Of a DNA stretch of 64,000 nucleotides, positions 24,601 to 33,194 are shown piece after piece (the stretch's first letter is position 1; each line of letters opens with the position of its first letter). A program made the translations under genes and the position numbers. The stretch covers positions 1 through 64,000 of the forward strand of contig SHVK01000003.1 of NCBI GenBank assembly GCA_009694285.1, read 5' to 3'. The notes beneath the pieces were generated by a model. It was not told the origin of the DNA, did no database searches, and worked only from the letters and a program-made list of their open reading frames with translations. Source of the stretch: Candidatus Nanopelagicaceae bacterium. GTDB taxonomy: Bacteria; Actinomycetota; Actinomycetes; Nanopelagicales; Nanopelagicaceae.

Positions 24601-25887
24601 ATGAGCGGCGTAATCAATCTAACGAATCGAATTAATCGAGTCTTTATCGCCCGCCTATCCGGAACCGCAGTTTTTGACCCTGCCGGTGACCAAGTCGGAA
24701 AGGTGCGCGATGCAATCGCGACCCTACAAAGTGGCTCAGCGCCACGAGTTTTGGGATTAATTATTGAAGTACCACCACGTCGGCGAATCTTTATTCCAAT
24801 TACCCGGGTAACTTCAATTGAACCAGGGACTGTCGTAATTACCGGTTTGCTAAATGTGCGTCGTTTCCAACAACGACCAGGTGAACTTCTGGTACTCGGT
24901 GAGTTTTTAGATCGGGCAATTAATTTAACTGAGACTGGTGAGCGTGTTGTAATTGAAGATATTGCGATGGAACAAAATCGGCGCGGTGATTGGCTACTTA
25001 ATAAAATTTCCGTTTCGCGCAAACATTCTGGATTGCGCCGACGCGGTCCAAGTATGACTTTGGATTGGAGTGAAGTTTCAGATTTCACTACCTCTGAATC
25101 AGATCATGGCGTTTCAAATTTACTTTCTACTCTTGTTTCACTACATGCAGCCGACCTTGCAAGTGCACTTCACAATCTTTCTATGCACCGTCGAATTGAA
25201 GTTGCCCGAGCCCTTGATGATGAGCGTCTTGCTGATGTGCTTGAAGAAATGAACGAAGAAGAGCGAGTCGCACTTATTGCTCAATTAGAAGGTGAGCGCG
25301 CCGCCGATGTACTCGGTGAAATGGATCCAGATGACGCTGCGGACCTTTTGCGCGAAGTTGGTAGTGAAAAAGCAGAGACCCTTTTGCAGTTGATGGAGCC
25401 AGAAGATGCCGAAGATGTGCGGCGTCTGATGACTTATGAAGATTATTCAGCTGGTGGAATGATGACGACTGAACCAATCGTGCTTGCTGCTGATAACACT
25501 GTTGCAGAAGCACTTGCTGCACTTCGGGAAAGTGACATTACTCCAGCGCTGGCTTCGCAAATTTATGTCACTCGCGCTCCATATGAAACTCCTACCGGAA
25601 AATTTCTAGGGATTGCTCATTTCCAACGTTTGTTGCGTGAACCTCCAGCAACTTTGCTTGGTGCCGTAATAGATACTGAGAACGAAGCACTTTCTGCTGA
25701 TAAAAATCTTGCTGAGATTTCTTCCTACTTCGCTACATACAACTTAGTTGCAGTTCCGATTATCGATTCAAATGATCGGTTGCTTGGAGTTGTGACAGTT
25801 GATGACGTACTTGACCACTTACTCCCTGAAAACTGGCGTAATGCAAATGAAAGCCAATTGATGGGCAGAACGGAGACACTCTCATGA
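24601..25887 (+). CDS. MgtE N-terminal domain/CBS domain protein (soluble, PRC-barrel N-terminus)
   Basis: A 428-aa protein. The first 100 residues look like a PRC-barrel (VFIARLSGTAVFDPAGDQVGKVRDAI). Then comes the helical MgtE_N superhelix (VSLHAADLASALHNLSMHR, RLADVLEEMNEEERVALIAQL) and two CBS domains (MTYEDYSAGGMMTTEPIVL, then NLVAVPIIDSNDRLLGVVTVDDVL). The Mg-channel membrane domain is missing, so it is probably a Mg2+ or nucleotide sensor rather than a transporter. It overlaps the DUF1003 gene (ATGA). The same pair (Rv1232c-Rv1231c) sits near mrp in M. tuberculosis. Confidence 0.9.
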   Translation: MSGVINLTNRINRVFIARLSGTAVFDPAGDQVGKVRDAIATLQSGSAPRVLGLIIEVPPRRRIFIPITRVTSIEPGTVVITGLLNVRRFQQRPGELLVLGEFLDRAINLTETGERVVIEDIAMEQNRRGDWLLNKISVSRKHSGLRRRGPSMTLDWSEVSDFTTSESDHGVSNLLSTLVSLHAADLASALHNLSMHRRIEVARALDDERLADVLEEMNEEERVALIAQLEGERAADVLGEMDPDDAADLLREVGSEKAETLLQLMEPEDAEDVRRLMTYEDYSAGGMMTTEPIVLAADNTVAEALAALRESDITPALASQIYVTRAPYETPTGKFLGIAHFQRLLREPPATLLGAVIDTENEALSADKNLAEISSYFATYNLVAVPIIDSNDRLLGVVTVDDVLDHLLPENWRNANESQLMGRTETLS

Positions 25888-26357
25888 GCAACCGTCTTGA
25901 TTTGCCGCGCTCAATGAAGCGCTCCTTTCGATTTGGGTTTAACTCAGAAGCTTTTGGCGTGCTCTCAGAGCGTTTCGCACGTTTCCTTGGCACTGCCAAT
26001 TTCTTGGTTTACATGAGCGGTTTTGTTATTTCATGGGTACTTTGGAATTCACTTGCTCCTACCAACCTTCGGTTTGATGATTTCCCATTTATTTTCTTGA
26101 CTTTAATTTTATCTTTACAAGCATCCTATGCAGCCCCGCTGATCTTGCTGGCCCAAAATCGCCAGACTGACCGCGATCGCATCCAATTTGCCGAAGACCG
26201 CGCACGTGATGAGCGCAACTTAGCTGATACCGAGTACATCACCCGTGAAATTGCATCTTTACGTACCGCGCTAAATGATGTGGCAACTCGTGATTTCATT
26301 CGTGGTGAAATTCGCGACTTACTCGGTGAAATTAAAGAGGTTAAAGAAAAAGATTAA
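25884..26357 (+). CDS. DUF1003 membrane protein
   Basis: A 157-aa protein with two TM helices (LVYMSGFVISWVLWNSL and FIFLTLILSLQASYAAPLILL) and a following charged helix (NRQTDRDRIQFAEDRARDERN) that is diagnostic of DUF1003. The C-terminus is likely a coiled coil. It probably works with the MgtE-N/CBS protein with which it overlaps. Function unknown. Its stop is one base from the convergent mrp stop. Confidence 0.92.
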   Translation: MSNRLDLPRSMKRSFRFGFNSEAFGVLSERFARFLGTANFLVYMSGFVISWVLWNSLAPTNLRFDDFPFIFLTLILSLQASYAAPLILLAQNRQTDRDRIQFAEDRARDERNLADTEYITREIASLRTALNDVATRDFIRGEIRDLLGEIKEVKEKD

Positions 26358-26358
26358 A

Positions 26359-27495
26359 TTACTTAGTAAAAAGTGGAAGCGGCTTACCGGCAAGAGTTTT
26401 ATTTCGCTTTAACAATGCATCGGCCAATTGATATATTGCTTGCGCTGCAGGAGTTTCTGGGTCACCTAACACAATTGGTTTGCCACTATCTCCGCCGGAG
26501 CCAAGACGTGGATCAAATGGAATTTGGGCAAGTAGCGGAACTTCGAAACCAGTTAGAAGTGAAAGTCTGCGCGCGCTTTCGGCGCCTCCACCACTTCCAA
26601 ATAACTCAACAACAGGCCCGCCTGGAATCAATGGGGATGGGGACATATTTTCAACCACCCCAGCAATATGTTGCTTTAATTGGTGCGCAATTCTTCCAGC
26701 CCGTTCGGCAACTTCCGCAGCAGCAACTTGAGGTGTTGTAATGACAATAATTTCAGATGATGGAATTAATTGCCCAAGTGATATTGCAACATCACCAGTT
26801 CCTGGTGGAAGATCCAGAAGTAAGAAATCTAAATCTCCCCAATAAGCATCTGCTAATAATTGTTCTAGCACTTTATGCAACATCGGTCCGCGATATGCAA
26901 CCGCATCATCACGTTCTGGTTTAAACATCTCCATTGAAGCAACGCGGATTCCATAATTCTCAGGTGGAATAAAGGTGGTGCTATCAATCGCAGTGGGCCT
27001 AGCTCCAAGCAATCCAAGTAATCGTGGAATGGAGTGACCATAAACATCCGCATCTAAAATTCCAACAGTTTGTCCGCGTTGGGCTAAAGCCACAGCAAGG
27101 TTGGCGGTCAGGGAAGATTTTCCAACTCCGCCTTTGCCAGAAGCAATTCCAAAAACACGGGTAAGTGATGAAGGTTGCGCAAAAGTAATTACTCGCTCTG
27201 GCGCTCCTCCGCGAATAATCTTTTTTACATTTTCGCGCTGCGCTTCATTCATAACATCGTACTTAACTCCGACTTCGGTTACTTCGGGAACATCGGCTAG
27301 TGCTTTTTGGATTTCGTTAAAAATTCGATCTTTCATTGGGCAGCCTGAGATTGTTAAGAAAATTTCAATTTGAGCGATGCCATCTTTGAATGAGACACTT
27401 TTTACCATTCCCAATTCGGGAAGTGGTTTGTGAAGTTCAGGGTCAATCACCTTATTTAAGGCAAGATGAATTAAATCAATTACTGAATCTGACAT
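26359..27495 (-). CDS. mrp: Iron-sulfur cluster carrier protein Mrp/NBP35 family
   Basis: A 378-aa P-loop protein with an N-terminal MIP18-like domain (residues 1-80, IDPELHKPLPELGMV and ISGCPMKDRI) and a ParA-like ATPase domain (GIASGKGGVGKSSLTANLA, GILDADVYGHSIPRLLG, LLLDLPPGTGD). It is thought to deliver Fe-S clusters. The CxxC found near the C-terminus of many Mrp proteins is absent (the region reads VVENMSPSPLIPGG), which I recall is also so in mycobacteria. No ribosome site is seen; it follows tatB by three bases and is probably coupled. Confidence 0.93.
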   Translation of the reverse strand: MSDSVIDLIHLALNKVIDPELHKPLPELGMVKSVSFKDGIAQIEIFLTISGCPMKDRIFNEIQKALADVPEVTEVGVKYDVMNEAQRENVKKIIRGGAPERVITFAQPSSLTRVFGIASGKGGVGKSSLTANLAVALAQRGQTVGILDADVYGHSIPRLLGLLGARPTAIDSTTFIPPENYGIRVASMEMFKPERDDAVAYRGPMLHKVLEQLLADAYWGDLDFLLLDLPPGTGDVAISLGQLIPSSEIIVITTPQVAAAEVAERAGRIAHQLKQHIAGVVENMSPSPLIPGGPVVELFGSGGGAESARRLSLLTGFEVPLLAQIPFDPRLGSGGDSGKPIVLGDPETPAAQAIYQLADALLKRNKTLAGKPLPLFTK

Positions 27496-27498
27496 TGA

Positions 27499-27801
27499 TT
27501 AGGGCGCTTCTGGATCTAATTTTGCGTTATTGACCGGCTGATTACTTTCATTGTTTTCATCTAAAACTGAATCCATTTGCTTTCTGATAAAAGTTTTTGG
27601 ATTTAAATCTGCGATATCCAAATTTTCAAAACCTGGTCCAAGATTGTCCCGTAATTCAGCAGTCGCATTAGAAGTAAAACCTTTTACTTTATGCAGAAAT
27701 TTAGCGGCATCAGAGGCGAAAGTTGGCAGCCGTTTTGGCCCAAGCAGCATTAGTGCCACTACGCCAAGTCCCAAAATTTCACCGGCACCAATGTCCAACA
27801 T
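27499..27801 (-). CDS. tatB: Sec-independent protein translocase TatB
   Basis: A 100-aa protein. The single N-terminal TM ends in the Tat hallmark LLGPKRLP, followed by an amphipathic helix and FENLDIADLNPKTFIRKQM, a TatB-type feature. It forms the twin-arginine receptor with TatC, which is not in this window. It lies between htrA and mrp, as in other actinobacteria. Confidence 0.9.
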   Translation of the reverse strand: MLDIGAGEILGLGVVALMLLGPKRLPTFASDAAKFLHKVKGFTSNATAELRDNLGPGFENLDIADLNPKTFIRKQMDSVLDENNESNQPVNNAKLDPEAP

Positions 27802-27817
27802 GGTGCCATCTTAAGCC

Positions 27818-29041
27818 TTAATCTGAAGAAGCTGCCAAAACTACTGTGACTGTCCGCTTGCTGCCATTTGCCAACAACAACAATTTCACTGAATCACCTG
27901 GCTGTTTGGCTCGAACTGCCACTATTAATTCATCAGCAGACTCAACACTTTTTCCATCAATTCCGATGATCGTGTCTCCCACAACAATTCCAGCTTTGGC
28001 TGCTGGGCTGCCCGAAAGGACTTCTGCGATAAGTGCACCACCACTTGAATATCTAGTATCAAGCGATACTCCAATCACCGGATGTGAAGATTTGCCAGTT
28101 TTAATTAATTGCTCTGCTGTACGACGAGCTTGATTAATCGGAATCGCAAATCCAAGTCCAATTGATCCAGTCTGAGAGGAAGATGAATCTAAAGTTGCAA
28201 TCGCTGAATTTATGCCAATCACTGCGCCAGATTTATCAACTAAAGGACCACCTGAGTTTCCCGGATTGATCGCAGCATCTGTTTGCAATGCATTTATAAA
28301 TGAGCCTTCGCTAGTTCTGCTTCCAGCAGTGACTGCTCGGTCCTTTGCGCTAATGATTCCTGACGTCACAGTTCCAGCCAACCCAAGTGGTGAACCAATA
28401 GCTATGACACTATCTCCAACTTGGACTTTGTCACTATCTCCAAATTGCAACGCCCTCAGATTTCTTAAATCGACTTTAACAACTGCTAAATCGTATGCAG
28501 AATCTCTTCCAACTATTTTTCCATTTACAGTTTTACCGTCATTAAATGAAACTCTAAGTGAGCCACCATTGGCTACGCCTTCCACGACATGGTTGTTTGT
28601 TAAAAGATATCCGTCAGATCGAATTACAAAACCGGTTCCAGCGCCACCTTCTGATCCATTTCTTATGGAGATGGAAACCACTGAAGGCAAAACTTTTGCT
28701 GCTAATGCTGAAATTGAATCAGGGGCCCGCTCAATTGAATTATCTACTGAAACAAATTTTGCACCTGTGTCGAAAAGGGAGCCGTCCCCCGCATTTCCGA
28801 TTACTCCACCTATGGCTCCGGCGATAACGGCCATCGTAACTGCAACATTAAATGGAATATAACCCTTGCGCTTACGTGATGATCGTGATGGCGGCAAAAA
28901 ATTGTTTCCATAATTTGCAGGTGACGAATTTACTGAATTAAAAGTGTTTTGTTGTGGTGCAGCAAATGAACGGGGCACTTCAGGGAGATCAGCGCCTGAA
29001 TTTGAATTGCTGGGCGTTGACCACCAACCTGGTTCACTCAT
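27818..29041 (-). CDS. htrA: HtrA-like serine protease with PDZ domain
   Basis: A 407-aa membrane-anchored protease. A disordered Asn/Ser-rich N-terminus (about 55 residues) is followed by one TM (VAVTMAVIAGAIGGVIGNAG). The trypsin-like domain has the triad His in LLTNNHVVEG, Asp in YDLAVVKVD and Ser in PGNSGGPLVD. One PDZ domain ends the protein (GIVVGDTIIGIDGKSVESADEL). It acts on misfolded exported proteins. AGGAG precedes the ATG. The leader contains three 10-bp tandem repeats. The sigE and rseA genes that usually lie upstream are missing. Confidence 0.94.
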   Translation of the reverse strand: MSEPGWWSTPSNSNSGADLPEVPRSFAAPQQNTFNSVNSSPANYGNNFLPPSRSSRKRKGYIPFNVAVTMAVIAGAIGGVIGNAGDGSLFDTGAKFVSVDNSIERAPDSISALAAKVLPSVVSISIRNGSEGGAGTGFVIRSDGYLLTNNHVVEGVANGGSLRVSFNDGKTVNGKIVGRDSAYDLAVVKVDLRNLRALQFGDSDKVQVGDSVIAIGSPLGLAGTVTSGIISAKDRAVTAGSRTSEGSFINALQTDAAINPGNSGGPLVDKSGAVIGINSAIATLDSSSSQTGSIGLGFAIPINQARRTAEQLIKTGKSSHPVIGVSLDTRYSSGGALIAEVLSGSPAAKAGIVVGDTIIGIDGKSVESADELIVAVRAKQPGDSVKLLLLANGSKRTVTVVLAASSD

Positions 29042-29062
29042 TTAAAGCTCCTGACTAAATCG

Positions 29063-29092
29063 TTACTAAGTATTACTACGTATTACTACGTA
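29063..29092. repeat. Three 10-bp tandem repeats upstream of htrA
   Basis: TTACTAAGTA (29063-29072), TTACTACGTA (29073-29082) and TTACTACGTA (29083-29092), with a single base difference in the first. They lie 22-51 bp upstream of the htrA start. The period is close to one helical turn, as in a stacked operator, but it may be a slippage repeat. Confidence 0.8.
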
Positions 29093-29139
29093 CCGCTAAA
29101 TTAAAAGTATTCTAAGCGTGAGCCATAAAAACTAACGAA

Positions 29140-29778
29140 TCATAAGAGTTTACTGGGTGCTTTAAGGGCAACTAGCAGCCCATCCCCGATGGGCAATAAA
29201 AGGGTAAGCCAACGTACCCGGTCACTGCGAATTCCACGGATCGCCTCACGAAGTGAGACGGTCACCTCATCCCGCTGCGAAAGATCGGCCACTTTTCCAT
29301 CTCGCATTGCATGGTCAATTACTAGCGCACCTCCCGGGCGCAAAATTCGATATGCATCTTCCACTAAATGTTCGCTACCAATTTCGCGAAGAACGACCAT
29401 GTCATAACCTTGATCGGTAAGTCTGCGTAAAATTTCAGCGCCTTCTCCATTAATGAGCCGCACTCGGCTTGGAGCAACATCTTCATCTTCTAGCGCCGCG
29501 CGTGCCATTTGCAAATGTTCAGCTTCTGCATCGATCGATGTAATTACTGAATTCTCATCACACCCTCGCAATAGCCACAATGTTCCAACAGCGCTTCCGC
29601 AACCAACTTCAACTATTGCTTTGGATTGCAACGCTGCTGCTAGAAATTTTAATGTTGCCCCAGTTCCAGTTGAAGTTTCATTACTTCCTAATTCAACTCC
29701 ACGTGCGCGTGCTTCTTGAATAATCTCATCTTCAGTTATAAAACTTTCAGCAAAGGTATGCATCTGTTCAATTTTCAT
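29140..29778 (-). CDS. SAM-dependent O-methyltransferase (Rv1220c-like, COG4122)
   Basis: A 212-aa class I methyltransferase. The SAM site is AIVEVGCGSAVGTLWLLRG, with the acid in SIDAEAEHLQMARAAL and the metal/substrate region PGGALVIDHAM. The ATG at 29776-29778 overlaps the pepA stop (ATGA); the alternative ATG is five codons upstream inside pepA. A methyltransferase next to htrA-tatB matches Rv1220c. The substrate is unknown. Confidence 0.9.
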   Translation of the reverse strand: MKIEQMHTFAESFITEDEIIQEARARGVELGSNETSTGTGATLKFLAAALQSKAIVEVGCGSAVGTLWLLRGCDENSVITSIDAEAEHLQMARAALEDEDVAPSRVRLINGEGAEILRRLTDQGYDMVVLREIGSEHLVEDAYRILRPGGALVIDHAMRDGKVADLSQRDEVTVSLREAIRGIRSDRVRWLTLLLPIGDGLLVALKAPSKLL

Positions 29779-31223
29779 AGCGAACTTATCCATTCCACAA
29801 GCAATCGAACTCCAAAACCAGTTCCACCTTTAACATTTTCGCCGGCATCTACTTCAGAGCGAGCAGTTCCGGCGATATCAAGATGCACCCATCGACTATC
29901 GCCAGCAAAATGCTCTAAGAAAAGCGCTGCGGTAATTGAGCCTCCAGAAACATGTGGCTTATCTCCCAAATGATTGAAGTCCGCAATTGGAGAAGCAAGC
30001 GATGGAATGTAATCATTAACTAATGGCATATGCCAAACTCGATCCCCAGATTTTTCGCCGATCTGTTGTAACTGTTTTGCCAGTTTTTGATCGCGGGTAT
30101 ACATCGCACCATGTTGGCGGCCAAGACCGAGTGTTGCGGATCCAGTAAGAGTTGCAATATCTAGCAAATAATCAGGTTTCAATTTTGTATTTGCATAAGC
30201 AAGTCCATCTGCTAACACCAATCGTCCTTCTGCATCTGTATTTCTAACTTCAACAGTAGTTCCACCGTAATGAGTGATTACATCTGAAGGGCGCTGAGAT
30301 GTTGCTGAAAGTAAATTTTCTGCACACATTAATAAGCCAGTTACTCGCACATTCAACCCAAGCGCGGCAATTGCTTTCATGGCTCCGATAATCGCCGCAG
30401 CTCCAGCCATGTCACTTTTCATCGCAATCATGGTGTCGTAAGGGCGCTTCAATGAAACACCACCGGTGTCAAACATAATTCCTTTACCTACTAAAACCAC
30501 ATGTGGAACTTTCCGTTTAGTTTTGTGGTAAAAAAGTTCAATCATGACAGGTGGGCGTTTTGGAGATGAGTTACCTACTGCGCGTAAGCCACCAAATTTT
30601 GCTAGATCCGCTCCTGAATGTACTTTGATTTCAATCTCACTGCGCGAAAGAGCGCTCTTTGCTTGCTTTGCCATCCATTGGGGGCTTTTCATATTTGCAG
30701 GAGTATGAATTAGATCTCTGGCTAACCATACGGAACTCAAAATTGTTTTCGCACTTACTAAATCTTCTGCACGCATACCAAGTATGCCGATAGTCGGAAC
30801 TTTTACTTTTGCCGCGGCCCCAGTTTTTAGATGCCATGAGTAATTCGCAAGACCAGCACTGATTAAATGCCTTTGCTGGCCATGGGATCCGGATGCACAA
30901 GCGCTGAGCAAAATCTTTTCGCTTCCCCGGAGTTTGCGACCTATTGCGGCACCCGCTTTCGCAAAATCAGCAGAAGTTGTTTTGCCAATTCCGACTAAAT
31001 AAATTTTTTCTAACTTTGGATATTTTTTACTACTGACCAAAAATTCGGTGATTTCTCCAACCTTCCCACCGTGTTCACTTTTTTTAATTTCAGCCTCAAT
31101 TGAAATTTCACACTCTTTTGAAATTTGCTTAAAAAGATTTGTCTGTCCTGTTAACTGCTCAGTTGGCAATGCCAAAATTTGGGCTTGGTTAATATCTAAA
31201 TTCGTCAGAGTGGGCGCCAGCAT
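29775..31223 (-). CDS. pepA: Leucyl aminopeptidase (M17)
   Basis: A 482-aa M17 aminopeptidase with the di-metal site: KGIMFDTGGVSLK, MKSDMAGAAAIIGAM and the signature NTDAEGRLVLADGL. It removes N-terminal residues from peptides, adding to the peptide-recycling capacity already seen in the S9 peptidase. The ATG at 31221-31223 follows TAGCGT by six bases. It is translationally coupled to the methyltransferase. Confidence 0.95.
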   Translation of the reverse strand: MLAPTLTNLDINQAQILALPTEQLTGQTNLFKQISKECEISIEAEIKKSEHGGKVGEITEFLVSSKKYPKLEKIYLVGIGKTTSADFAKAGAAIGRKLRGSEKILLSACASGSHGQQRHLISAGLANYSWHLKTGAAAKVKVPTIGILGMRAEDLVSAKTILSSVWLARDLIHTPANMKSPQWMAKQAKSALSRSEIEIKVHSGADLAKFGGLRAVGNSSPKRPPVMIELFYHKTKRKVPHVVLVGKGIMFDTGGVSLKRPYDTMIAMKSDMAGAAAIIGAMKAIAALGLNVRVTGLLMCAENLLSATSQRPSDVITHYGGTTVEVRNTDAEGRLVLADGLAYANTKLKPDYLLDIATLTGSATLGLGRQHGAMYTRDQKLAKQLQQIGEKSGDRVWHMPLVNDYIPSLASPIADFNHLGDKPHVSGGSITAALFLEHFAGDSRWVHLDIAGTARSEVDAGENVKGGTGFGVRLLVEWISSL

Positions 31224-31229
31224 GCTCCA

Positions 31230-31273
31230 ACGCTAGCGAAGATAAGCAGTAGGGGGTGGCATTTAGATAGAGT
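31230..31273. promoter_or_regulatory. Divergent leaderless-type -10 pair for pepA and nhaA
   Basis: TAGCGT on the minus strand (31230-31235) ends six bases before the pepA ATG, and TAGAGT on the plus strand (31268-31273) ends six bases before the nhaA GTG. Neither gene has a good ribosome site; GGAG just before pepA is too close to act as one. Confidence 0.6.
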
Positions 31274-31279
31274 TAGAAA

Positions 31280-32287
31280 GTGGCCATAGCGAGAGGTTTC
31301 TCAAACTCGATTCGAGCTTTCTTCCGTACCGAGAGTTCTGGTGGAGTTTTCCTGGTCTTTGCGGCATTAATTGCGCTAATTTCTGCGAACTCCCCTTGGA
31401 GTGCTGGGTATCTAAATTTTTGGCATGAGTATGAAGTTTTTATCAACGATGGCTTAATAGCGATATTTTTCTTTTTGGTAGGCCTAGAAATCCGCCAAGA
31501 GGCGCGGTCTGGTCAATTTCGTGATCCAAAATCCGCAGCACTTCCGATTGTCGCGGCTATCGGCGGAATGGTAACTCCCGCATTAATTTTCGCAATCTTT
31601 AATTCAGGATCAGCCACCTCAAACGGCTGGGCAATCCCAATGGCTACAGATATCGCGCTTGCACTGGGAGCACTTGCACTTCTAGGTAAACGAATTGACA
31701 CCTCGTTGAAAGTTTTCTTGTTAACTCTTGCGATTGCCGATGATCTGGGATCAATTTTAGTTTTAGGAATTTTCTATAGCGATGGAGTAAGTCTGCTTAA
31801 AATTTCCTCTTCAATTGGAGCAGTGATTCTTGCTTGGATAATTCCACTCAGGGGCAGATTTAACACAGAAAAATTAATTAAAATTATTCATCCCTGGAGC
31901 GCATTTCTCGTAATTCCGCTTTTTGCACTTGTCAACGTTGGAATCCAAATTAACTTACCAAATATTGACCAAATGCTCACTACGCCAGTCGTAATTGGAA
32001 TTGTAATTGGACGTGTAGTCGGGAAAGTGGTTGGAATTACTTTTTTTGCTTGGGCAGCAGTTAAATTAGGCTTTGCAAAATTGCCTGCTGCTTTATCATT
32101 CAAAGAGATCGCCGGGGCTGGCGCTCTAGCTGGAATGGGATTAACTGTTTCGCTCTTTGTAGCAAAAGTAGCTCTTACCGATCAAAGTGCAATTGCAGAA
32201 GTTAAATTTGCGTTATTACTTGCAGCATTGATATCAGCAGTACTTGGATTAACTATGCTGCGAATATTTTCAACTAAACAGGATTAA
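31280..32287 (+). CDS. nhaA: Na+/H+ antiporter NhaA
   Basis: A 335-aa antiporter, somewhat shorter than the E. coli enzyme (388 aa). It has about 11 TM helices and the conserved pair of aspartates in LTLAIADDLGSILVLG needed for transport. The N-terminus SIRAFFRTESSGGVFLVFAALIAL is family-typical. It handles sodium and pH homeostasis. The start is GTG behind a leaderless-type -10. The stop is two bases from the convergent DUF3117 stop. Confidence 0.94.
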   Translation: MAIARGFSNSIRAFFRTESSGGVFLVFAALIALISANSPWSAGYLNFWHEYEVFINDGLIAIFFFLVGLEIRQEARSGQFRDPKSAALPIVAAIGGMVTPALIFAIFNSGSATSNGWAIPMATDIALALGALALLGKRIDTSLKVFLLTLAIADDLGSILVLGIFYSDGVSLLKISSSIGAVILAWIIPLRGRFNTEKLIKIIHPWSAFLVIPLFALVNVGIQINLPNIDQMLTTPVVIGIVIGRVVGKVVGITFFAWAAVKLGFAKLPAALSFKEIAGAGALAGMGLTVSLFVAKVALTDQSAIAEVKFALLLAALISAVLGLTMLRIFSTKQD

Positions 32288-32289
32288 AG

Positions 32290-32469
32290 CTACTTCTTAA
32301 CTAGCGCAACCGCCCCGGCAAGAACTTCTGCCAAACGGGTAGCTTCATCTGCATTTAATTCCACAACTAATCTTCCGCCACCTTCAAGAGGTAGGCGCAT
32401 AACGAGGGATCGGTTTTCCTTGGTGCACTCCATTGGGCCATCGCCCGTACGCGGTTTCATCGCTGCCAT
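32290..32469 (-). CDS. DUF3117 domain-containing protein
   Basis: A 59-aa protein I translated from the minus strand: MAAMKPRTGDGPMECTKE, then VMRLPLEGGGRLVVELNADEA. This is an almost complete DUF3117, a small actinobacterial family of unknown function (Rv1211-like, from memory). The ATG at 32467-32469 follows GGGAGG, one of the strongest ribosome sites in the window, suggesting high expression. GATAAT about 50 bases upstream of the start is a possible -10. Confidence 0.93.
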   Translation of the reverse strand: MAAMKPRTGDGPMECTKENRSLVMRLPLEGGGRLVVELNADEATRLAEVLAGAVALVKK

Positions 32470-32547
32470 CTTCGACCTCCCGCTGTCTAATCCGAACCTG
32501 AAATACCCAGTGGGGAATTATCTCGCAAATTAGCCGGTGGTGGGAAA

Positions 32548-32751
32548 TTAGCGCTGGGAATCTAATCCTGATAGGACAAGCGTACTGGTCAGACGGGTCC
32601 GGCCCGAGGTGAGTACCGCAGCCACAGCACTTTCCGGGACCTGAAGCAGTCCGGCGATCTCATTGAGGGTTTTGCTGCGCAGGTAGAAGAGCGTGAGTAC
32701 GACCCGCTCCTCCTCGGGGAGTGCGGCAATCACCTGGGCCAGAGTGCTCAT
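32548..32751 (-). CDS. Stand-alone sigma-70 region 4-like helix-turn-helix protein
   Basis: A 67-aa protein: LPEEERVVLTLFYLRSKTLNE, then IAGLLQVPESAVAAVLTSGRTRL. This matches region 4 of ECF sigma factors, including the recognition helix, but there is no region 2 and no room for one. It cannot act as a complete sigma factor; it could bind -35 DNA or RNA polymerase as a modulator. TACCTT at 32759-32764 ends seven bases before the ATG (leaderless type). It lies between DUF3117 and the SRPBCC gene. Confidence 0.8.
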   Translation of the reverse strand: MSTLAQVIAALPEEERVVLTLFYLRSKTLNEIAGLLQVPESAVAAVLTSGRTRLTSTLVLSGLDSQR

Positions 32752-32758
32752 AGGTTAA

Positions 32759-32764
32759 AAGGTA
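32759..32764 (-). promoter_or_regulatory. Leaderless-type -10 (TACCTT) for the sigma region 4-like gene
   Basis: TACCTT on the minus strand ends seven bases before the ATG at 32751, with no ribosome site between. It lies in the 26-bp gap after the SRPBCC stop. Confidence 0.5.
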
Positions 32765-32777
32765 CCGCCTATAGGGT

Positions 32778-33194
32778 TTAGAAGGAGGCTGCAAACCGTC
32801 TGAGTGAGAGTTTCACACCAAACAATAAGGATGGCGCTAAAAATGGGAGGTACCACCCATCAAGATCTTCGCTCCAATTAAATCTGGTCAAGGCGGGCGA
32901 AATTTGGTGCAACTCAAAAGTTCCACTGCCGCGTAACCAGCGGCCGGTATGAATTACATCGCAACGAGTAGGCGGTTGCCACAAATTAACCTCCATTGTG
33001 TCCAAAATTCCAAATAATTTTCGTTTTGGAAAGAGTCCGGTAAATGCTGCGATCTTGGTTCCTAGCCCTTCAGTTTTTCTTTCCACCACAACATCAGTTG
33101 CCAACATCCAACCACCTTGGCTCTCCCAATCAACCAGCTTGTTCCAAACCTGATCAACTGGTGCAGCAATCTCTACCGTTAATTTAAGCAGCAT
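32778..33194 (-). CDS. SRPBCC family protein (polyketide cyclase/START-like fold)
   Basis: A 138-aa protein. VEIAAPVDQVWNKLVDWESQGGWM is the typical N-terminal beta-strand and helix of the SRPBCC fold, and GTFELHQISPALTRFNWSEDL supplies the later strands. The family forms a ligand-binding cavity and the ligand is unknown. The ATG overlaps the MFS stop by 11 bases, so it is expressed with the MFS and LOG genes. Confidence 0.85.
   Translation of the reverse strand: MLLKLTVEIAAPVDQVWNKLVDWESQGGWMLATDVVVERKTEGLGTKIAAFTGLFPKRKLFGILDTMEVNLWQPPTRCDVIHTGRWLRGSGTFELHQISPALTRFNWSEDLDGWYLPFLAPSLLFGVKLSLRRFAASF

Noticed and set aside
23654-25088. Long minus-strand extension upstream of the DMT transporter
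   Set aside because: The extra N-terminal 173 residues are low-complexity and antisense to the MgtE-N/CBS gene; a leaderless -10 lies just before the internal ATG at 24569.
28212-28862. A 216-codon plus-strand open frame
   Set aside because: Antisense to htrA with its intact catalytic triad; composition is typical of a codon-bias shadow.
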